In this document: piece after piece, positions 1 through 11,835 of the stretch
How the letters are laid out: every line of letters begins with the position of its first letter
How positions within the stretch are numbered: position 1 is the stretch's first letter
DNA from: Podospora pseudoanserina
Lineage: Eukaryota > Ascomycota > Sordariomycetes > Sordariales > Podosporaceae
Assembly: GCF_035222485.1 (NCBI RefSeq)
Contig: NW_026946671.1
Location: 1,860,001-1,924,000 of the forward strand
DNA length: 64,000 nt
Direction of reading: 5' to 3'
The notes under the pieces: model-generated
What the model was told of the DNA's origin: nothing
What the model saw: only the letters and a program-made list of their open reading frames with translations
Database searches by the model: none
Translations under genes and position numbers: made by a program

Positions 1-100
1 CAGAGAACTCAGCCCCAAGAAGAATCCTTCACCCATTCACAACATTTTCACTATCCATCCATTCACAACAAATTCACTATTCAACCTTCAGACAGACAAA

Positions 101-1519
101 ATGCTGCGAGGACGTGGTGCCCCACAGTCTGAACAGAGACAACCCCACTCTCCAGGAGCAGGGGTAAAGCGGTCGCAACCCCGCAATGGTATGTGCCCTG
201 CTGCTACGAACTTCCAAGGCGCATCCCACTCAATTACTCACATCACCTCTCATAAAACAGGCAAAGATCCCAATACAGCTTCAGAGGGAAAAAAGACCGG
301 CATGCGCTTCGCCTCACCTCGCCAGACAGTGGCCAGCATAGATGAGACCGAGGGGGTCGGCCTCATCATCACTGAGCCAGAGGATCTATGGCACGCCAAC
401 AACCTCATCGCAATTGGCGACACCGTCTATGCCCCCACTAACCGCAAGGTCGCCACCGAGACTCTCACAGGGTCAACATTCACTCAAAAAGTGCGCATCG
501 AGCTGGCCGTCAAGGTCACCGACACCTCTTTTGACCCCCGCGCCTCGGAACTTCGCGTGGCGGGCACTATTGTCAACGAAAATGAAATCGCTGCCGTGGG
601 ACAGTACCACACCATCACCCTCAAGCACACTGATCGCGACATCAAGTTTACCATATGGAAGGAACAAGGCTGGGACTCGGTGGCCCGCGCCCTGCTCGCA
701 GAGGCTGTCAGCGAGACGGCCAACAAGGACGTGGTGTTTGCAGTGGTGATGCAGGAGGGAATGGCCAATCTCTGCCTGATCACCGAGTCAAGAACATTGG
801 TCAAGCAGAGGATCGAGCACACCATCCCCAAGAAGAGGTCGTCGCGCAAGGAGGCCGAGGGAGGCATGTCAGACTTTTACGGGAAGATTCTGTCAGCCAT
901 ACTCAGCGCCATCGACTTCAACGAGCGCTCCGGCATCCCCAAGCAACTACTACTCGCCAGTCCTGGCTTCGTCGCGCATAACTTTCGAGATTACATGAAG
1001 GAGTATGCCGAGAAGAAAGCGAACAAGCCACTGGCGCGGTTGGCTACCGAGGCGGCCGTGATCCACACGAGCACTGGACATGTGCACAGTCTCAACGAGG
1101 TGCTCAAGAGCCCCGAGGCACAACGAACCATGCGAGACTCCAAGTTCACCAACGAGACAAAGCTGATGGACAATTTCTACCAAAAGCTTCGGCAAGACGA
1201 TGGGAGGGCGTGGTACGGTGTTCAGCCAGTCGCCAAGGCCATCAGAGAAGGTGCCGTGGGCCGTGGCGGCGGTGTGTTGATGGTGAACAGCGCCTTTTTC
1301 AAGAGCATGGACGTGGCGGAGCGGCAGAAATATGTTGCACTTGTCGACAAGGTCAGGGAAGATGGCGGCGACGTTAGACTGCTCAGCAGCGACCACGAGA
1401 GTGGCCAGCGGTTGGATGCATTGGGCGGGATCTGTGCGCTCCTGACATACCCGTTGCATGATCTTGATGAGGAGGATGAGGAGGAAGATGCGTCGGCGGC
1501 GGGGACGACAATAATATGA
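101..1519 (+). CDS. dom34: Dom34/pelota-like mRNA surveillance and ribosome rescue factor
   Basis: Pelota/Dom34 proteins are eRF1-like factors that, with Hbs1, split stalled ribosomes in no-go decay. Exons 101-188 and 261-1519 join across a 72-bp intron (GTATGT...ACAG), giving 448 aa. The Sm-like N-terminal domain starts near MRFASPRQ and contains EPEDLWHANNLI; the middle eRF1-like domain has LLLASPGF and HTSTGHVHSL and, as in Dom34, no GGQ; the third domain has RAWYG and LSSDHESG; the tail is acidic. About 40 residues precede the usual family start, so an ATG at 301 is an alternative. The intron is a multiple of three and lacks a stop, so it can also be read through. The N-terminal domain reads as rather diverged, so a paralog is possible. 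Family call is firm; orthology is not. Confidence 0.85.
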   Translation: MLRGRGAPQSEQRQPHSPGAGVKRSQPRNGMCPAATNFQGASHSITHITSHKTGKDPNTASEGKKTGMRFASPRQTVASIDETEGVGLIITEPEDLWHANNLIAIGDTVYAPTNRKVATETLTGSTFTQKVRIELAVKVTDTSFDPRASELRVAGTIVNENEIAAVGQYHTITLKHTDRDIKFTIWKEQGWDSVARALLAEAVSETANKDVVFAVVMQEGMANLCLITESRTLVKQRIEHTIPKKRSSRKEAEGGMSDFYGKILSAILSAIDFNERSGIPKQLLLASPGFVAHNFRDYMKEYAEKKANKPLARLATEAAVIHTSTGHVHSLNEVLKSPEAQRTMRDSKFTNETKLMDNFYQKLRQDDGRAWYGVQPVAKAIREGAVGRGGGVLMVNSAFFKSMDVAERQKYVALVDKVREDGGDVRLLSSDHESGQRLDALGGICALLTYPLHDLDEEDEEEDASAAGTTII

Positions 1520-2569
1520 AGCTGAGTCCGGTGTTTATCGGCAGACGTTGGCCTGCGGTGGGTTTCCGGCTCGGTAGCTGGTGGCTTTGATGGCGCTAGC
1601 ATCGGGTGCTGCCGAGGGTGTACTGTTCGCTTAACGACCTGGAACCTGGTACAACGTCATCAACATGATATATCTAGGATAACCAGGACCTAAGGGAATG
1701 CGGCATGAAGTTTGACGTACAGGAATAGATAGACAGAGTGCACGTTTTAATACCCAACAGCAAAGGACAATGGATTGTATCTTTGTTTTTATACATTATT
1801 CTGTCCTTGATGACATTTACAGAGTAGGTACTCGCGGCGCAGATCCACAGGGACGGATTTCGGGGGTTGCGCCACCGTTTGCGAGCAGTTGAAACCCATC
1901 GACCTTGATGATGTAACCTGTTGAGCCACTGTTGAAACAAACAAACATCACACCATCCTCAAGTTCTCTTTCTGTTCCGCGTATACGCCTGATTGCCACA
2001 CAACGGCCATTGTTGGTAGAGACCTCGTCATTCTCATTCTCGCATCGATCGGTACGCGTATACGGCCCCATCCCGATCGCCTGCGTCATCCAGTCTCCGC
2101 TCTCGCTCCCCGCAGTTCAGCTTTCCTTGCCCCGCCAAGCTGAGGTCGGACACGGACACACGGACAACTGTCAAATCCTCCGCTTGCTGCCGGTTCTCCT
2201 TCACCTTTACCCACCGTGCTCCAGGCTAGGCCGGTCAAGAAAACGGTAGACGGTAGATGCTAGACGGTAGACGGCAGACCACGGACGAAACCGGGCCAAC
2301 GACGTTGAAGGAAAGAAAGAGCAGCAGCCTTACACTGTCGCACAAAACACTGCCGCATAGAAAAAAGTTCGTTGCATGTGCCAACGTGACAGGGCTGGTT
2401 ATAGCCTGCAGATCGGCATCCGGGCCCCTCTCTCGAGTCCGATCAAGCTCCATCCATGCCTCCTGCGAAACGGCACGCCCAACAATTGTTACACGGCAGG
2501 CGTGTTGAGGTGGTGGTCAGCAGCAAAGGCTGAAATGCCAGAACAGTGTCGCTTGAACACAACGCCGAC
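1520..2569. other. intergenic stretch, 3' flank of dom34 and promoter of the WD40 gene
   Basis: No supported gene. The reverse strand carries a 90-codon open frame (1817-2089) without recognisable motifs. The right half has pyrimidine-rich stretches and many short repeats of the type tagacggtag (2250-2275), typical of fungal promoter and 5' UTR DNA. Confidence 0.5.
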
Positions 2570-5500
2570 ATGGCAAGCATTTGGTCTACCATAAAGGCGG
2601 CGGCCCCCTCTCGCACGCGGGCGCTGGAGCAACAGCACCAGCCCCAGTCCCAGCACCAGCCAAGCGAAAGTGAGCCGTCGCCAATACCGCCGGTCCGGGG
2701 TGTCGCTAGCAGGGCCTCATCGTTGTCACGATCCAGGGTCCCGGGAACAACGCCGCCGCCGCCGCAACAGTCGGTGCCAAGATCAACCAGCATCTCGGGT
2801 GAAATCCGAGGTAAGTCGCCTAGCCCTCCATTTGTGGATATCATCAAAATTACGAGTACCCCCAAAGGAGTAATGCCATATCATCACGTTTCCCCTGACC
2901 GTTTCCCCGTTCCGTTCCCCCATCCCACCATTGTCATCGCCCGTTGTTAGTTTGTCGAGTCGCCAGTCGCAAGGTCGCAGCTTGCAGCTCGCAGGACTGC
3001 TTGTTTTTGTTTGGTTAGAGCAGTCGGCGAGACATGCAAAGGCGAGGCCCTGGCAACTGGCATACGCGGCCGTGACGTTATCCTCCGTTTCTTCATCTGC
3101 TCCTCCCTTGCTTTCGGCAGCAGCCATGGCTACAAGCTTAGGAGCTCACGCGATGGCAACAGGCAGCAATAGTAGCAACCAACAGAGCCGTTCCTCTCCG
3201 ATTCCGTCCCCCAGTGCAGCCAACACCTCGACTACACAGCCCCCAAGTACCAGCAAAAAGACTTCGTCTAGGCTTTCGCGGAGCTACACTTCCATTGGGC
3301 TAACCGGCAAGGAGAAAGAAAGGGAAAAGGAAAAGGAAAAGGAAAAGGAAAAGGAAAAGGAAAAGGAAAAGGGCCTGGAACAAGACGTCGATGATGAGAA
3401 TGCAGACGACACTGGCGACCAAAGCACCGCCGCCGGTAACGGGACAGCTGGGCCGGGCATCACCATCGGAGTGAACCAAAGCGCACACACATCCTCACCA
3501 ATACCGAGTCCGGCTCTCGATCCCCTGTCACAGGTGAGTAGTGGTAATGGCCGTGGCGGTGGGGTGGACGCTTCACTGCAGCCTGTCTAACCGTATACGC
3601 GTATAGCAAATCTACCTACGACGCAACAGCGAGGTTCCCATACCAGGTCGACGCTCGATGCATATGGCCGAAGGGCTAGCACGATCCAGTTCGGACTTTT
3701 TGAGAGCTGTCACACCAGCAGGAGATGTGAGCAAAGACAAGAGGTAGGCCAACAGACTCCCGTGGCGAGGCAATGGGATTGAAGAAAGACACGGCTGACG
3801 GAGTGTGTTGAATTTATACAGCAAGAAAGGAGGTTCATTTCTCAGTCGTTTGAGCATGCGCGGTGGCCGCAAGAAGGACACAGCCGACTTTGATTCAGAC
3901 TCGGAATTTGGTGTCGAGGCCCGGATGGACGGCACCAATGCCCGAGTCTTCAGCCAGACGTTAAGCAACCCAGTCATGGGCGGAGGCTATGTCCCCCATC
4001 ACAAGGAACCGCCACGATACATTCGAACCAAGGCGACCAACAAGAAAGCAAGAGAGTTCAACCGCATGTTTCTGGCTCAAGAATTGGTCGGCACAAGACC
4101 TCCCAAAGATGAAGAGAAGGCCGACGCAACCAAGGCACCTGTTGTGACAGTCAGCGTGGCTGGTGGCGGCGATCGCAAGACAGCGAGGTCAGGCGGAGCA
4201 ATCTGGGCGACTGAGTTCAGCAGAGACGGGAAGTACCTGGCCACGGGCGGGCGAGACCACATTGTCAGGATATGGGCAGTCTTGACGACATGCGACGAGC
4301 GCCGGGCACACGAAGAGGATGAGAACGCCAATGGCGGACCTGGAGAACGGCTTAGTGCGCCGGTATTCAGGGACCGGCCGCTGATAGAGTTTGAGGGACA
4401 CACCGGGGAGGTCTTGGACCTCAGCTGGAGCAAGAACAACTTTTTGCTGTCGTCCTCGATGGACAAAACTGTCAGGCTATGGCATCTTAGTCGAAAAGAA
4501 TGCCTCTGCACGTTCAAGCACAAGGACTTTGTCACGCGGTTAGCCTTCCACCCCCGGGATGACCGCTTCTTCCTGGCCGGCTCCCTGGATACCATGCTGC
4601 GATTATGGAGCATCCCGGACAAGGCAGTGGCCTTCTCGGCCAACCTTCCCGATCTCATCACTGCGGTTGCCTTTTCCCCAGACGGAAAGATAGCGATTGC
4701 CGGGCTACTGAATGGCCTATGCATCTTTTTCGAGACAGAAGGACTCAAACAACAGACACAAATTCACGTACGCTCATCTCGTGGCAAAAATGCCAAAGGA
4801 AGCAAGATTACAGGCATCCAGACCATGCTTGTGCATCCACCAGCCCCGGCCTACCCAACTCATCAACCACCAGGTTCCAGTGCGGCCTCGCATGCTTCCA
4901 CTGACGTGCCCAGTAACGCCGAGGTGCGAGTGTTGGTCACATCCAATGACAGTCGAATCCGAATCTACAGTCTACGGGATCAGACCATGGAGGTTAAGCT
5001 CAAAGGGCACGAGAACTCCTGCAGTCAAATCGCAGCCACATTTTCAGACGATGGCAAATATGTGGTCTGCGGAAGCGAGGATCGCAAGGCTTTTGTTTGG
5101 AGTGTGACGGGCAAGGGGGTGCCGCTGACCACGGACAAGGACAAATCGCCTTGCGAGTATTTTGAAGCACACGGCGAGACCGTCACGACGGCTCTTTTTG
5201 CGCCAACACAAACGAGGATGCTTCTTGGTCAGAGCGGAGATCCGATTTACGATCTATGCAATCCACCACCTGTGGTTTTGCAGAGCCTGGATGAGGTTGC
5301 CAGTGCCGCAGCAAGCACCACCGGGTCTCAACTAGCACCCGCGTCAGATCACCTGGTAAAAAGGCCGGAGCCGAGTCCCGCTTATATTGCCAGATCTACT
5401 CATTACGATGGTAACATTCTCATCACAACAGGCGATACCGGCATCATTAAGGTCTTTCGCCAAGATTGCGCCTTCGCCAAGCGCAGACACGAGAGCTGGG

Positions 5501-6603
5501 AGACAGGAAGCACGTTCAGTCGGAAGCTAGCGCCCAGCAACGGATTCATGAGTGGAAACGGGCTAGGTCGCAGTGGCAGCGTGATGACAAGAACCAGCGG
5601 TGGCAGCGTCACACGTAGCCGAAGAGGGTCTCTTACCCAGCCATTCTCACCACAGCTTGGCCCAGTTGGCGGCAGCTCCGACCGAATTCTCAGCTGGCGC
5701 CAGGGGATCGAAAACGGAGGCGACAAGCGATCCAGCGCTCTATTAAATGGGAGCGCGACGCCAGCAGCTAGCGAAAGATCGATGAGCCCGGCCAAGGTCA
5801 TCCGGACGCCCCTGAGTTCACAGGTGAACTTGGCAAGCGAGGCCAGAAAACAGCCATATGCGAACTCGACCGTCACGTCAAGAAACAGGGCTGGCAGCAC
5901 CCTGACGAGCCCAACGGCCAGTGTGTTTAGTAACGCACCCTCGCGTGTCCCTTCGAGGCTCCTCAGAGAAAGACGCATGTCAAAGGAGCCGGAGGAGGAA
6001 ACGTCAGTGCCGCCGACTCCGAGCTTTACCTACATGCCAGCAAGTGAGAATGATCCGCCCGATTCTCCTGCAGGAACAGGGGTGGGTTCGGGGGGAGGCA
6101 GCACTACATCGTCATTTTGGAATCTGAACCGATGGCGAGGGATCACGGCCTTCAAAGTCAACGCTTCGTCGCCAAACCAAAGTGGTAGCGGTGTGGAGGG
6201 ACACAAACGCAGCGACAGCCGCAGTTCTATAGTGAAGCGGGTCCAAGGGGACGCCGGTCCTGGCGATCAGAAGGAACAAGGCAGCCCAGAACAGCGCGTA
6301 GGAACATCAAGGCGACAGAGCACAGGAACGGGGCTGTTACCAGCTGCTCATGTGGTGAGAAACAGCACTGATGGGAACGGAAAAGACAGGAAGCATCAGC
6401 GCATGTCTCTCCCAGCTGGAGCAGTCTTGAGCCAGGCCGACAGCGAGGCTGACGTCCGGTCCATCCCAGCGAATGGAGGGATGGTAGCGCCCGTCAACCC
6501 TCTGCAAGTGCGTCGAGATGGCTCTCCATACCGGCACCTCTGGAGTCGTGGAAGCTCGTCCCACGGCAGCGGAGGGAGACCTGGCTCAGATATGAGCAGT
6601 TAG
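2570..6603 (+). CDS. WDR44/Dgr2-type WD40 repeat protein
   Basis: Four exons (2570-2810, 3121-3533, 3607-3743, 3822-6603) join in frame to 1190 aa. The WD40 part, about residues 385-825, matches the WDR44/rabphilin-11 family (yeast Dgr2/YMR102C relatives): AIWATEFSRDGKYLATGG, HTGEVLDLSWSKN, SSSMDKTVRLWHLS, HPRDDRFFLAGSLD, HVRSSRGKN and LVTSNDSRIRIYSLRD are near-diagnostic. The N-terminal ~260 residues and the C-terminal ~370 residues are Ser/Pro-rich and look disordered; a Lys-Glu run lies near residue 140. Mammalian WDR44 binds Rab11 in endosome recycling; the fungal role is inferred only by family. The first intron is long (310 bp) for this genome, so a start at 3126 (MATSLGAHAM) is an alternative; the GTAAGT donor at 2811 and the exact phase favour the longer model. 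Confidence 0.88.
3311..3371 (+). repeat. GAAAAG hexanucleotide microsatellite inside a coding exon
   Basis: About eight near-perfect AAAAGG/GGAAAA units encode a Lys-Glu repeat in exon 2 of the WD40 gene. The six-base unit means length changes keep the frame. Confidence 0.9.
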
Positions 6604-7020
6604 AGATGTCTAGGGGATTGTATCTATACTACTGCATAAGAGCGAGCGTTTTGTTAGCATGGCGTTGGATAGGTTGTGACGCGTTTCGATGAAAGGGGGT
6701 TCCGAGACAAAATCGGAGCTTCAATGCCGTGTTGCGTTGGGTTCGCTGAGAATATACCATGAACCAAAAGTGAAGCAAATAATACTCCGTCATTCATGCT
6801 TGCTGAAAAGAGGGTATCCAGAAGTGCGCCACACAAGCCAGAGACAAGCTGGCCCACGGCCAACCCAGCGGCCAACCGTTTGTATCTCCAACGACATACC
6901 ACCACTTGCTTGGTGGTGGCTGCTGTATCTCTCTTCCCTGGTCTCTGTGCCAAAGCCTCGTTCGACCATGTCTGACCATATCATATCGTACCAAATTCAG
7001 CACTCCTTTTTCAACCCCTT
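6604..7020. other. short convergent intergenic region
   Basis: Lies between the 3' ends of the WD40 gene and the thioredoxin gene. No coding signal was seen; it presumably holds both 3' UTRs. Confidence 0.5.
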
Positions 7021-7584
7021 TTAAGCAGTGGCGGCAGCCTCCTCCTCCTTCTCCTCTTCCTTGGGAGTCTCCTCAGCCGAACCCTCGGCACCCTTCTTGG
7101 CCAGCTCGCCCAGCTCGTTGGCTAACAGGGTCAGGTTCCTGGGGTCGGCGCCGCGGATCTGGACGACGCGGTCGGCGTTCTCGCCCTCACCGAGCTTGAC
7201 GCTGACGCCGAGCTTGCGGCCCTGGACGTCGACGCCCTTGTCCACCTGGCCGTCGACGACGAAGACGAAGGAGGGCATGGCGGTGATGCCGTACTCCTTT
7301 GCGATGTCGGCCGAGGCGTCGACGTCGATTTTGGCGAAGGCGAGCTGGCCTGGGACGGAGTGAGACTTGGAGAGCTTGGCGAAGAGGGGGGCTATGGCTT
7401 TGCAGGGTCCGCACCTGGAGGGGCGAGATAGTTAGTAAAACGGCGGGGGGTATTGTAGTTGGTGGAAAGTAAGTAGAGGGGGGACAACATACCACTCGGC
7501 CCAGAAGTCGATGATGACGTATTTGGTGGAGGTGATGAGCTGGTTGAGCTCGTCCAGGGTGGAGATTTTGATTGGCTCAGCCAT
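7021..7584 (-). CDS. thioredoxin with a long acidic C-terminal tail
   Basis: Dithiol-disulfide oxidoreductase of the cytosolic redox system. Exons 7584-7493 and 7414-7021 join across a 78-bp intron (GTATGT...CCAG) that splits the Trp codon of the active site, giving WCGPC in a 161-residue protein. The start MAEPIKISTLDELN and the segments YVIIDFWAEWCGPCK, KIDVDASADIAKEYGI and the cis-Pro TAMPSFVFV are classical. Canonical thioredoxins have about 105-110 residues; here an extra ~45 residues end in a Glu/Ala/Lys-rich tail. The insertion-like GVSVKLGEGENADRV segment is also longer than usual. There is no N-terminal targeting signal. The gene is divergent from the decayed methyltransferase to its right. 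Confidence 0.93.
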
Positions 7585-8127
7585 TGTAGCGGTTTGTAGC
7601 GGGAGGAACTAAAAATGCCGTTGGTATAGGTGTGGGATATGGGAAAGCAGAAAAGAAGAGAAAAGTTCACGATTCCAGGGGTCGTAGAAATGGATATTTC
7701 ACGATGCGCAAAGGGTTCACTGAAAGAGATTAATAATGGGGGTGCGGGGTTTATGGCAGAGCTGCAGGACAGGGAGCGGGATTGCGATGGCGGGGTCTTT
7801 TCCACGCGTGCTGGGGAGCGCGATGCGGGGCAGTTTGGATCAATCGAGTCTGTACCATGTCTCAGCTCCATGTCCCACAGTTCACGGGCTCAACTCAGAT
7901 GCCAACTCGCCTCTGCAATTCATTTGTCACAGCTTGGGGGTCCTGCAAGCCGCCATGACAGCTGCTCGAAAACGGAAGGTGCCACTGTCGCTGATCTGCC
8001 GAACCCAGCCTCTCGCTTCTCACTCTGTGATTCACCATCGTGGAGATTCCATTTAAGCTTAAATCGCCAGACCTTCGGTGTCTCATCAGTCAAGTTCACT
8101 AAAGAAGTCATCTTGTAAACAGACAAC
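7585..8127. other. divergent promoter region between thioredoxin and the methyltransferase relic
   Basis: 543 bp without a supported gene. Open frames here overlap on both strands and show no motifs. Confidence 0.5.
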
Positions 8128-8850
8128 ATGGCCAACCTTGCCTCTGCAGAGATTAAAGCCCGCCTGGAGCGCTCATACGACACGATAGCAACCACCTACA
8201 ACACCTGGGCCGTTAACCATCCATGTTCGCTGAGGTCTCCTATCTAGATCGCCTCCTCAGTCTCTTGCAGACCGAAACCCAACAGATGACTCAGAAGCAC
8301 CAACCAAGTCGGCGCTGGAGCTGGGCTGCGGCAACGGGTACCCCATCCTCCAACACCTCTTTTCCGCCGGTTTGTTCGATTGCATTGTGGCAAACGACCT
8401 CTCCTCTGTACAGCTCAACTCGGTCAAGTCGGAACTGGAAGCGAAACATGACAATGTCTAGGCAGACTGGAGACAAGGGGATATGACATGTCTGTCGTTT
8501 AACCCCTGCTCCTTCGACATCATCATTGGCCTCTACACGCTTATACATCTGCCACGCTCCGAACAGCTGCTCATGCTGGAGAAGATCAGTCTCTGGTTGA
8601 AGCCGGGCGGGCTTGCCCTTGTCAACTTCAGTAAAGAGGACACGGAGGCCGACGTCATTGAGGAGTGGCTGGGTCGCGAAGAGGGCTGGATGTTCTGGTC
8701 CGGGTACGGAGCGGATAACATGCCGCGTTTGATCCAACAGGTGGACGGTTTGGAGATGGTGGTGGGTGAGCTCTGACCGGAGGACGAAGGCTCAGCTAAT
8801 ATGGAGTTTTATTAGGTTATCCTTCGCAAAATCCCGACACAATTAAAACC
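8128..8850 (+). pseudogene. decayed SAM-dependent methyltransferase
   Basis: The start MANLASAEIKARLERSYDT and NTWAVNH lead into a class I methyltransferase. Motif I ELGCGNGYPILQHL, ANDLSS, WRQGDMTCLSF, SFDIIIGLYTLIHLPR and LKPGGLALVNF are all readable, but not in one frame. The frame changes near 8235 and again around 8290-8315. The main part carries TAG at 8459 and TGA at 8774, and a later TAG at 8813 stands where relatives have Trp, followed by a readable VILRKIP. No GT-AG introns explain these breaks. This host gene is therefore very probably dead. Relatives are uncharacterised fungal methyltransferases; the substrate is unknown. Confidence 0.82.
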
Positions 8851-9443
8851 GAGACGATTTTCTCATAAAACGACCATGAAAATCTACACACCATGATTGA
8901 ACTTCGTGCGGACCATCTCATCCGCTGGGCGCCAAGGGAAAGTTCCTTGCGTACGCTATTGGATGACAGAAAGCCTCACTGGTTGCCTTGCAATGCACCG
9001 TCATCATGCGCCCAAGTAATCGAAACCGATAACGAGGAGGGAGGCTGCAAGCGCGCGGCGAGCTCTTCAACATTTAGAGTCAGAGGCCTTTGGGGCTGAG
9101 CTGAGCTGAATTCGGAACGAAACAACACCGAATTTCCAGTTCAGAGCCTTATCAGCTACTACATAGCTCCAAGCCGTGTGACCTCGATGCAGGGGAGATA
9201 TCGAAAGAAAGATAAGAATTTAACACAGCCCTTACCCCCAAGAAAAGGGAAGCCCTGCCTAGACGAAAGAAACGTCCGCCCACGCCACCAATCTGTCTGG
9301 TCGATTCACCTAAGTGTGTCGTGTGGCCAACAAGGGTCATAACTGGACTGTGGCTTGATGCGTATAGTTTTCGGGATGCCGCACATCCTGTTCCAAAAAT
9401 TATAATATATCTTGCATGGGACGCAGACAGACAACCGACTGTC
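8851..9443. other. intergenic region
   Basis: No supported gene. It holds the 3' end of the methyltransferase relic and the promoter of the next membrane-protein gene. Confidence 0.45.
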
Positions 9444-11404
9444 ATGATCATCACCACCCTTCCACTACTACGCTGGCATAGCACTCATATAGCTGGTTAT
9501 CTTATGGATGGAAACATCACTCTACGTTATGTCGGCGGGTTCGGTTTTGAAGGGCCCTATACATTTCTCCAAGAGGCGCTTGCAAACACAACTGACCCCC
9601 TGGCAAGTCCGTACCTCCAACTGGCCCACGATGGAAGCTACATCTCCATCACTCGTGATGCCTGCCTGGCCATCACAAACATGACAGCCGATATCTACAC
9701 GGCGTACGATAACCAGGGGATATGGAATAGACTTGTGAGTTTTTCTCATCATGTACTGTAGAAAAGATAATAAACTGACGACAACAGGTCACCTGGAAAT
9801 TCCCCCTTGTCTCCCTCCTCTTTCACTTCTCCCGTCCTCCCTTCCCCCTCCGAGTATGGACGAACACCAGTCTTTTCATGCTGATCCACCTCCTGGGCAG
9901 CCCTGTAACAAATATCGCGTCCCTCTTGCACACGCTTTCTTCCTGCCGGCACAGCGCAAAGAAGATGCAAAAGAAGCTACGAGATATCCAAAGAGACATC
10001 AAGGACGAGTTGGCGTCCTGGAGGCTGGAAAACCCCCTGGCGAGGGAGTTGGTACACAGCCACTCGGGAAAATCCACCAGCGAGCGCAAATTCGCCAGTC
10101 TGTGGAAGCAGCTGTCTCTGATCAAAGTCTCGTACGATGAATGGGGCGTCGAATCCTGCGAGTTCCTCATGCGTACGCTTGACAGCCTCTTCCTCGACCC
10201 TCTGCCCCTTCGTTACGGGTCAAGATCACTCGTTCAAAGAAGGGAAGTACTCGCCCAGATTAAAAAGGCGGCTGACATGCTCGCTGCTGATCGGGCGACG
10301 TATGTGCTTCCTATTTTCATCGCGCAGTTTGTGTTTATCGCCTCCATCAGCGCGGCGTTTTGGAGGGTGATTGGGGTTTTCCCTCAGGATGGGGAGTGGA
10401 CGAATGTGGAGGCTTATTCGATCGCCATGTCGGCGCCGTTTTTGTACATGGTGCCGGCTGTGTTTTTGAGCGCGATTATCGGGGTGAGTCAGACGGAGAG
10501 GAGTGTGGTGAGGGTGTTGAATGATTTGGGGGAGAAGCTGATGAAGGAGGAGTGGGTGGTTGAGAGGGGGGTTTCTTCGGGGACCGAGGGTGAGAAGGAA
10601 AGGGCGGCGGTGGTTTCGGTTGGTATTGCGGCTGGACGTGGGGCGTCTCCAGTAACGAGTGATACTGAGAGGGATGAGAGTCCTGGGAGTGAACAGTTGC
10701 TGCTGTTGACGCCTCGGGGCCAAGCGACAACTGCTGAACCGACAACAAATGTCAGCGCAGAGGCTGTAAATAGGGAATCGGTCAGGATACCGGTCGTGGT
10801 GGAGAAACAGCCCATCTTTCAGAGGGTGTGTCACGGGGGAATCTATGGCTGGCGGCCCGAGATCCTCACAGCACAACAGATACGACAGACATGGCGCCAC
10901 GTTGTTTTGGCCTTGAATCTCGTCATCATGTCTGTGGTTGTGGCATCATGGATATCTTACCGGGTGCCTCCGGAAGGATTCGACTGTCGTAACGCAGGGC
11001 AGGCGGCGCTCTTGATAATGTGGTTGCTCAGCTTTGTGCTGGACTGTGTCTTTGCATACTACATGGACCGCTGGGGCCATCTCGAGAGTGGGAAGGGATA
11101 CTGGTATGAGGCTGTGTTTATCAAGGACTTCATCGTGGGATGGGCGGCCGTTGTCATGATTTTGGTTGTCCAAGTAGGCATCTTCAACCGGTGCGACTGC
11201 TTCTCGCTTTGGGGAAAGGTCCCGGTTGCTCTGCCGCAGATTCCAGAGGTTGCTGCTGTGTTGATGCATCGTATTTCATTTGAGTGGCCTGCGGTGACAT
11301 TTGGATGGATTGCTATAGAGCTCGGCATTTGCGCCGTGATTTGGTGGACGTATAGAGATGCCTTTAGCGTGTATAACCAAGAGGACGGGGGTGAGGAGAA
11401 ATGA
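9444..11404 (+). CDS. fungal multipass membrane protein of unknown function
   Basis: Exons 9444-9734 and 9788-11404 join across a 53-bp intron (GTGAGT...ACAG) to 635 aa. The N-terminal ~95 residues look extracytosolic, with NIT, NTT and NMT glycosylation sequons. Membrane segments include FPLVSLLFHF, FIAQFVFIASISAAFW, FLYMVPAVFLSAIIG, VVLALNLVIMSVVVASWI, ALLIMWLLSFVLDCVFA, IVGWAAVVMILVVQVGIF and a last one near FGWIAIELGICAVIWW. A Ser/Thr/Glu-rich loop separates the third and fourth segments. This layout is common among unnamed ascomycete membrane proteins; I cannot assign a transport or signalling role. A start at 9504 (MDGNITLRY) is possible. Confidence 0.78.
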
Positions 11405-11835
11405 AGCCCGCCACCCGTCGGTCATTTCGTGGACGATGTAGCTATACGTACAATGCAGGAGATCAATACGCAACTATTTTGCTGTCATTATGGCCGTGCC
11501 AGGTGTGTTAACTGTCATTGAAGCCCTGTTGGCTCTTACTTTGAAGGCCATAAGATAATACAAAGGTGCCCCATTATCTTAAAAGGTCTTAAAGGTACCT
11601 AATGGCCAAGTTTTGGCGGTCAGTTCAAGCTGCCACAGAATAGCGCCCCCTGAGAATGCCGCCGGCATTTTGCCCCTGTCTCGGTCCATCGCCAAGTCAG
11701 GCAACCAGTGGTGGGTTCCACAACGCTAACATTCTGATCATAACCTGGCATTCGGGTATAAATAACGACATGCACCTTACCTACCTACCTACCTACCTAC
11801 CTACCTACTCTCGAACCCAGCTCAGTTCTCCCATT
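11405..11835. other. intergenic region with CTAC microsatellite
   Basis: 431 bp upstream of the DUF4246 gene. A (CTAC)n run at about 11777-11809 ends about 25 bp before the start codon, so it probably lies in the 5' UTR. Confidence 0.55.
11777..11809 (+). repeat. (CTAC)n microsatellite
   Basis: Eight tandem CTAC units, directly upstream of a start codon. Confidence 0.9.

Noticed and set aside
1817-2089. 90-codon frame on the minus strand behind dom34
   Set aside because: No motif, no splice partner, lies in a probable 3' UTR/promoter region.
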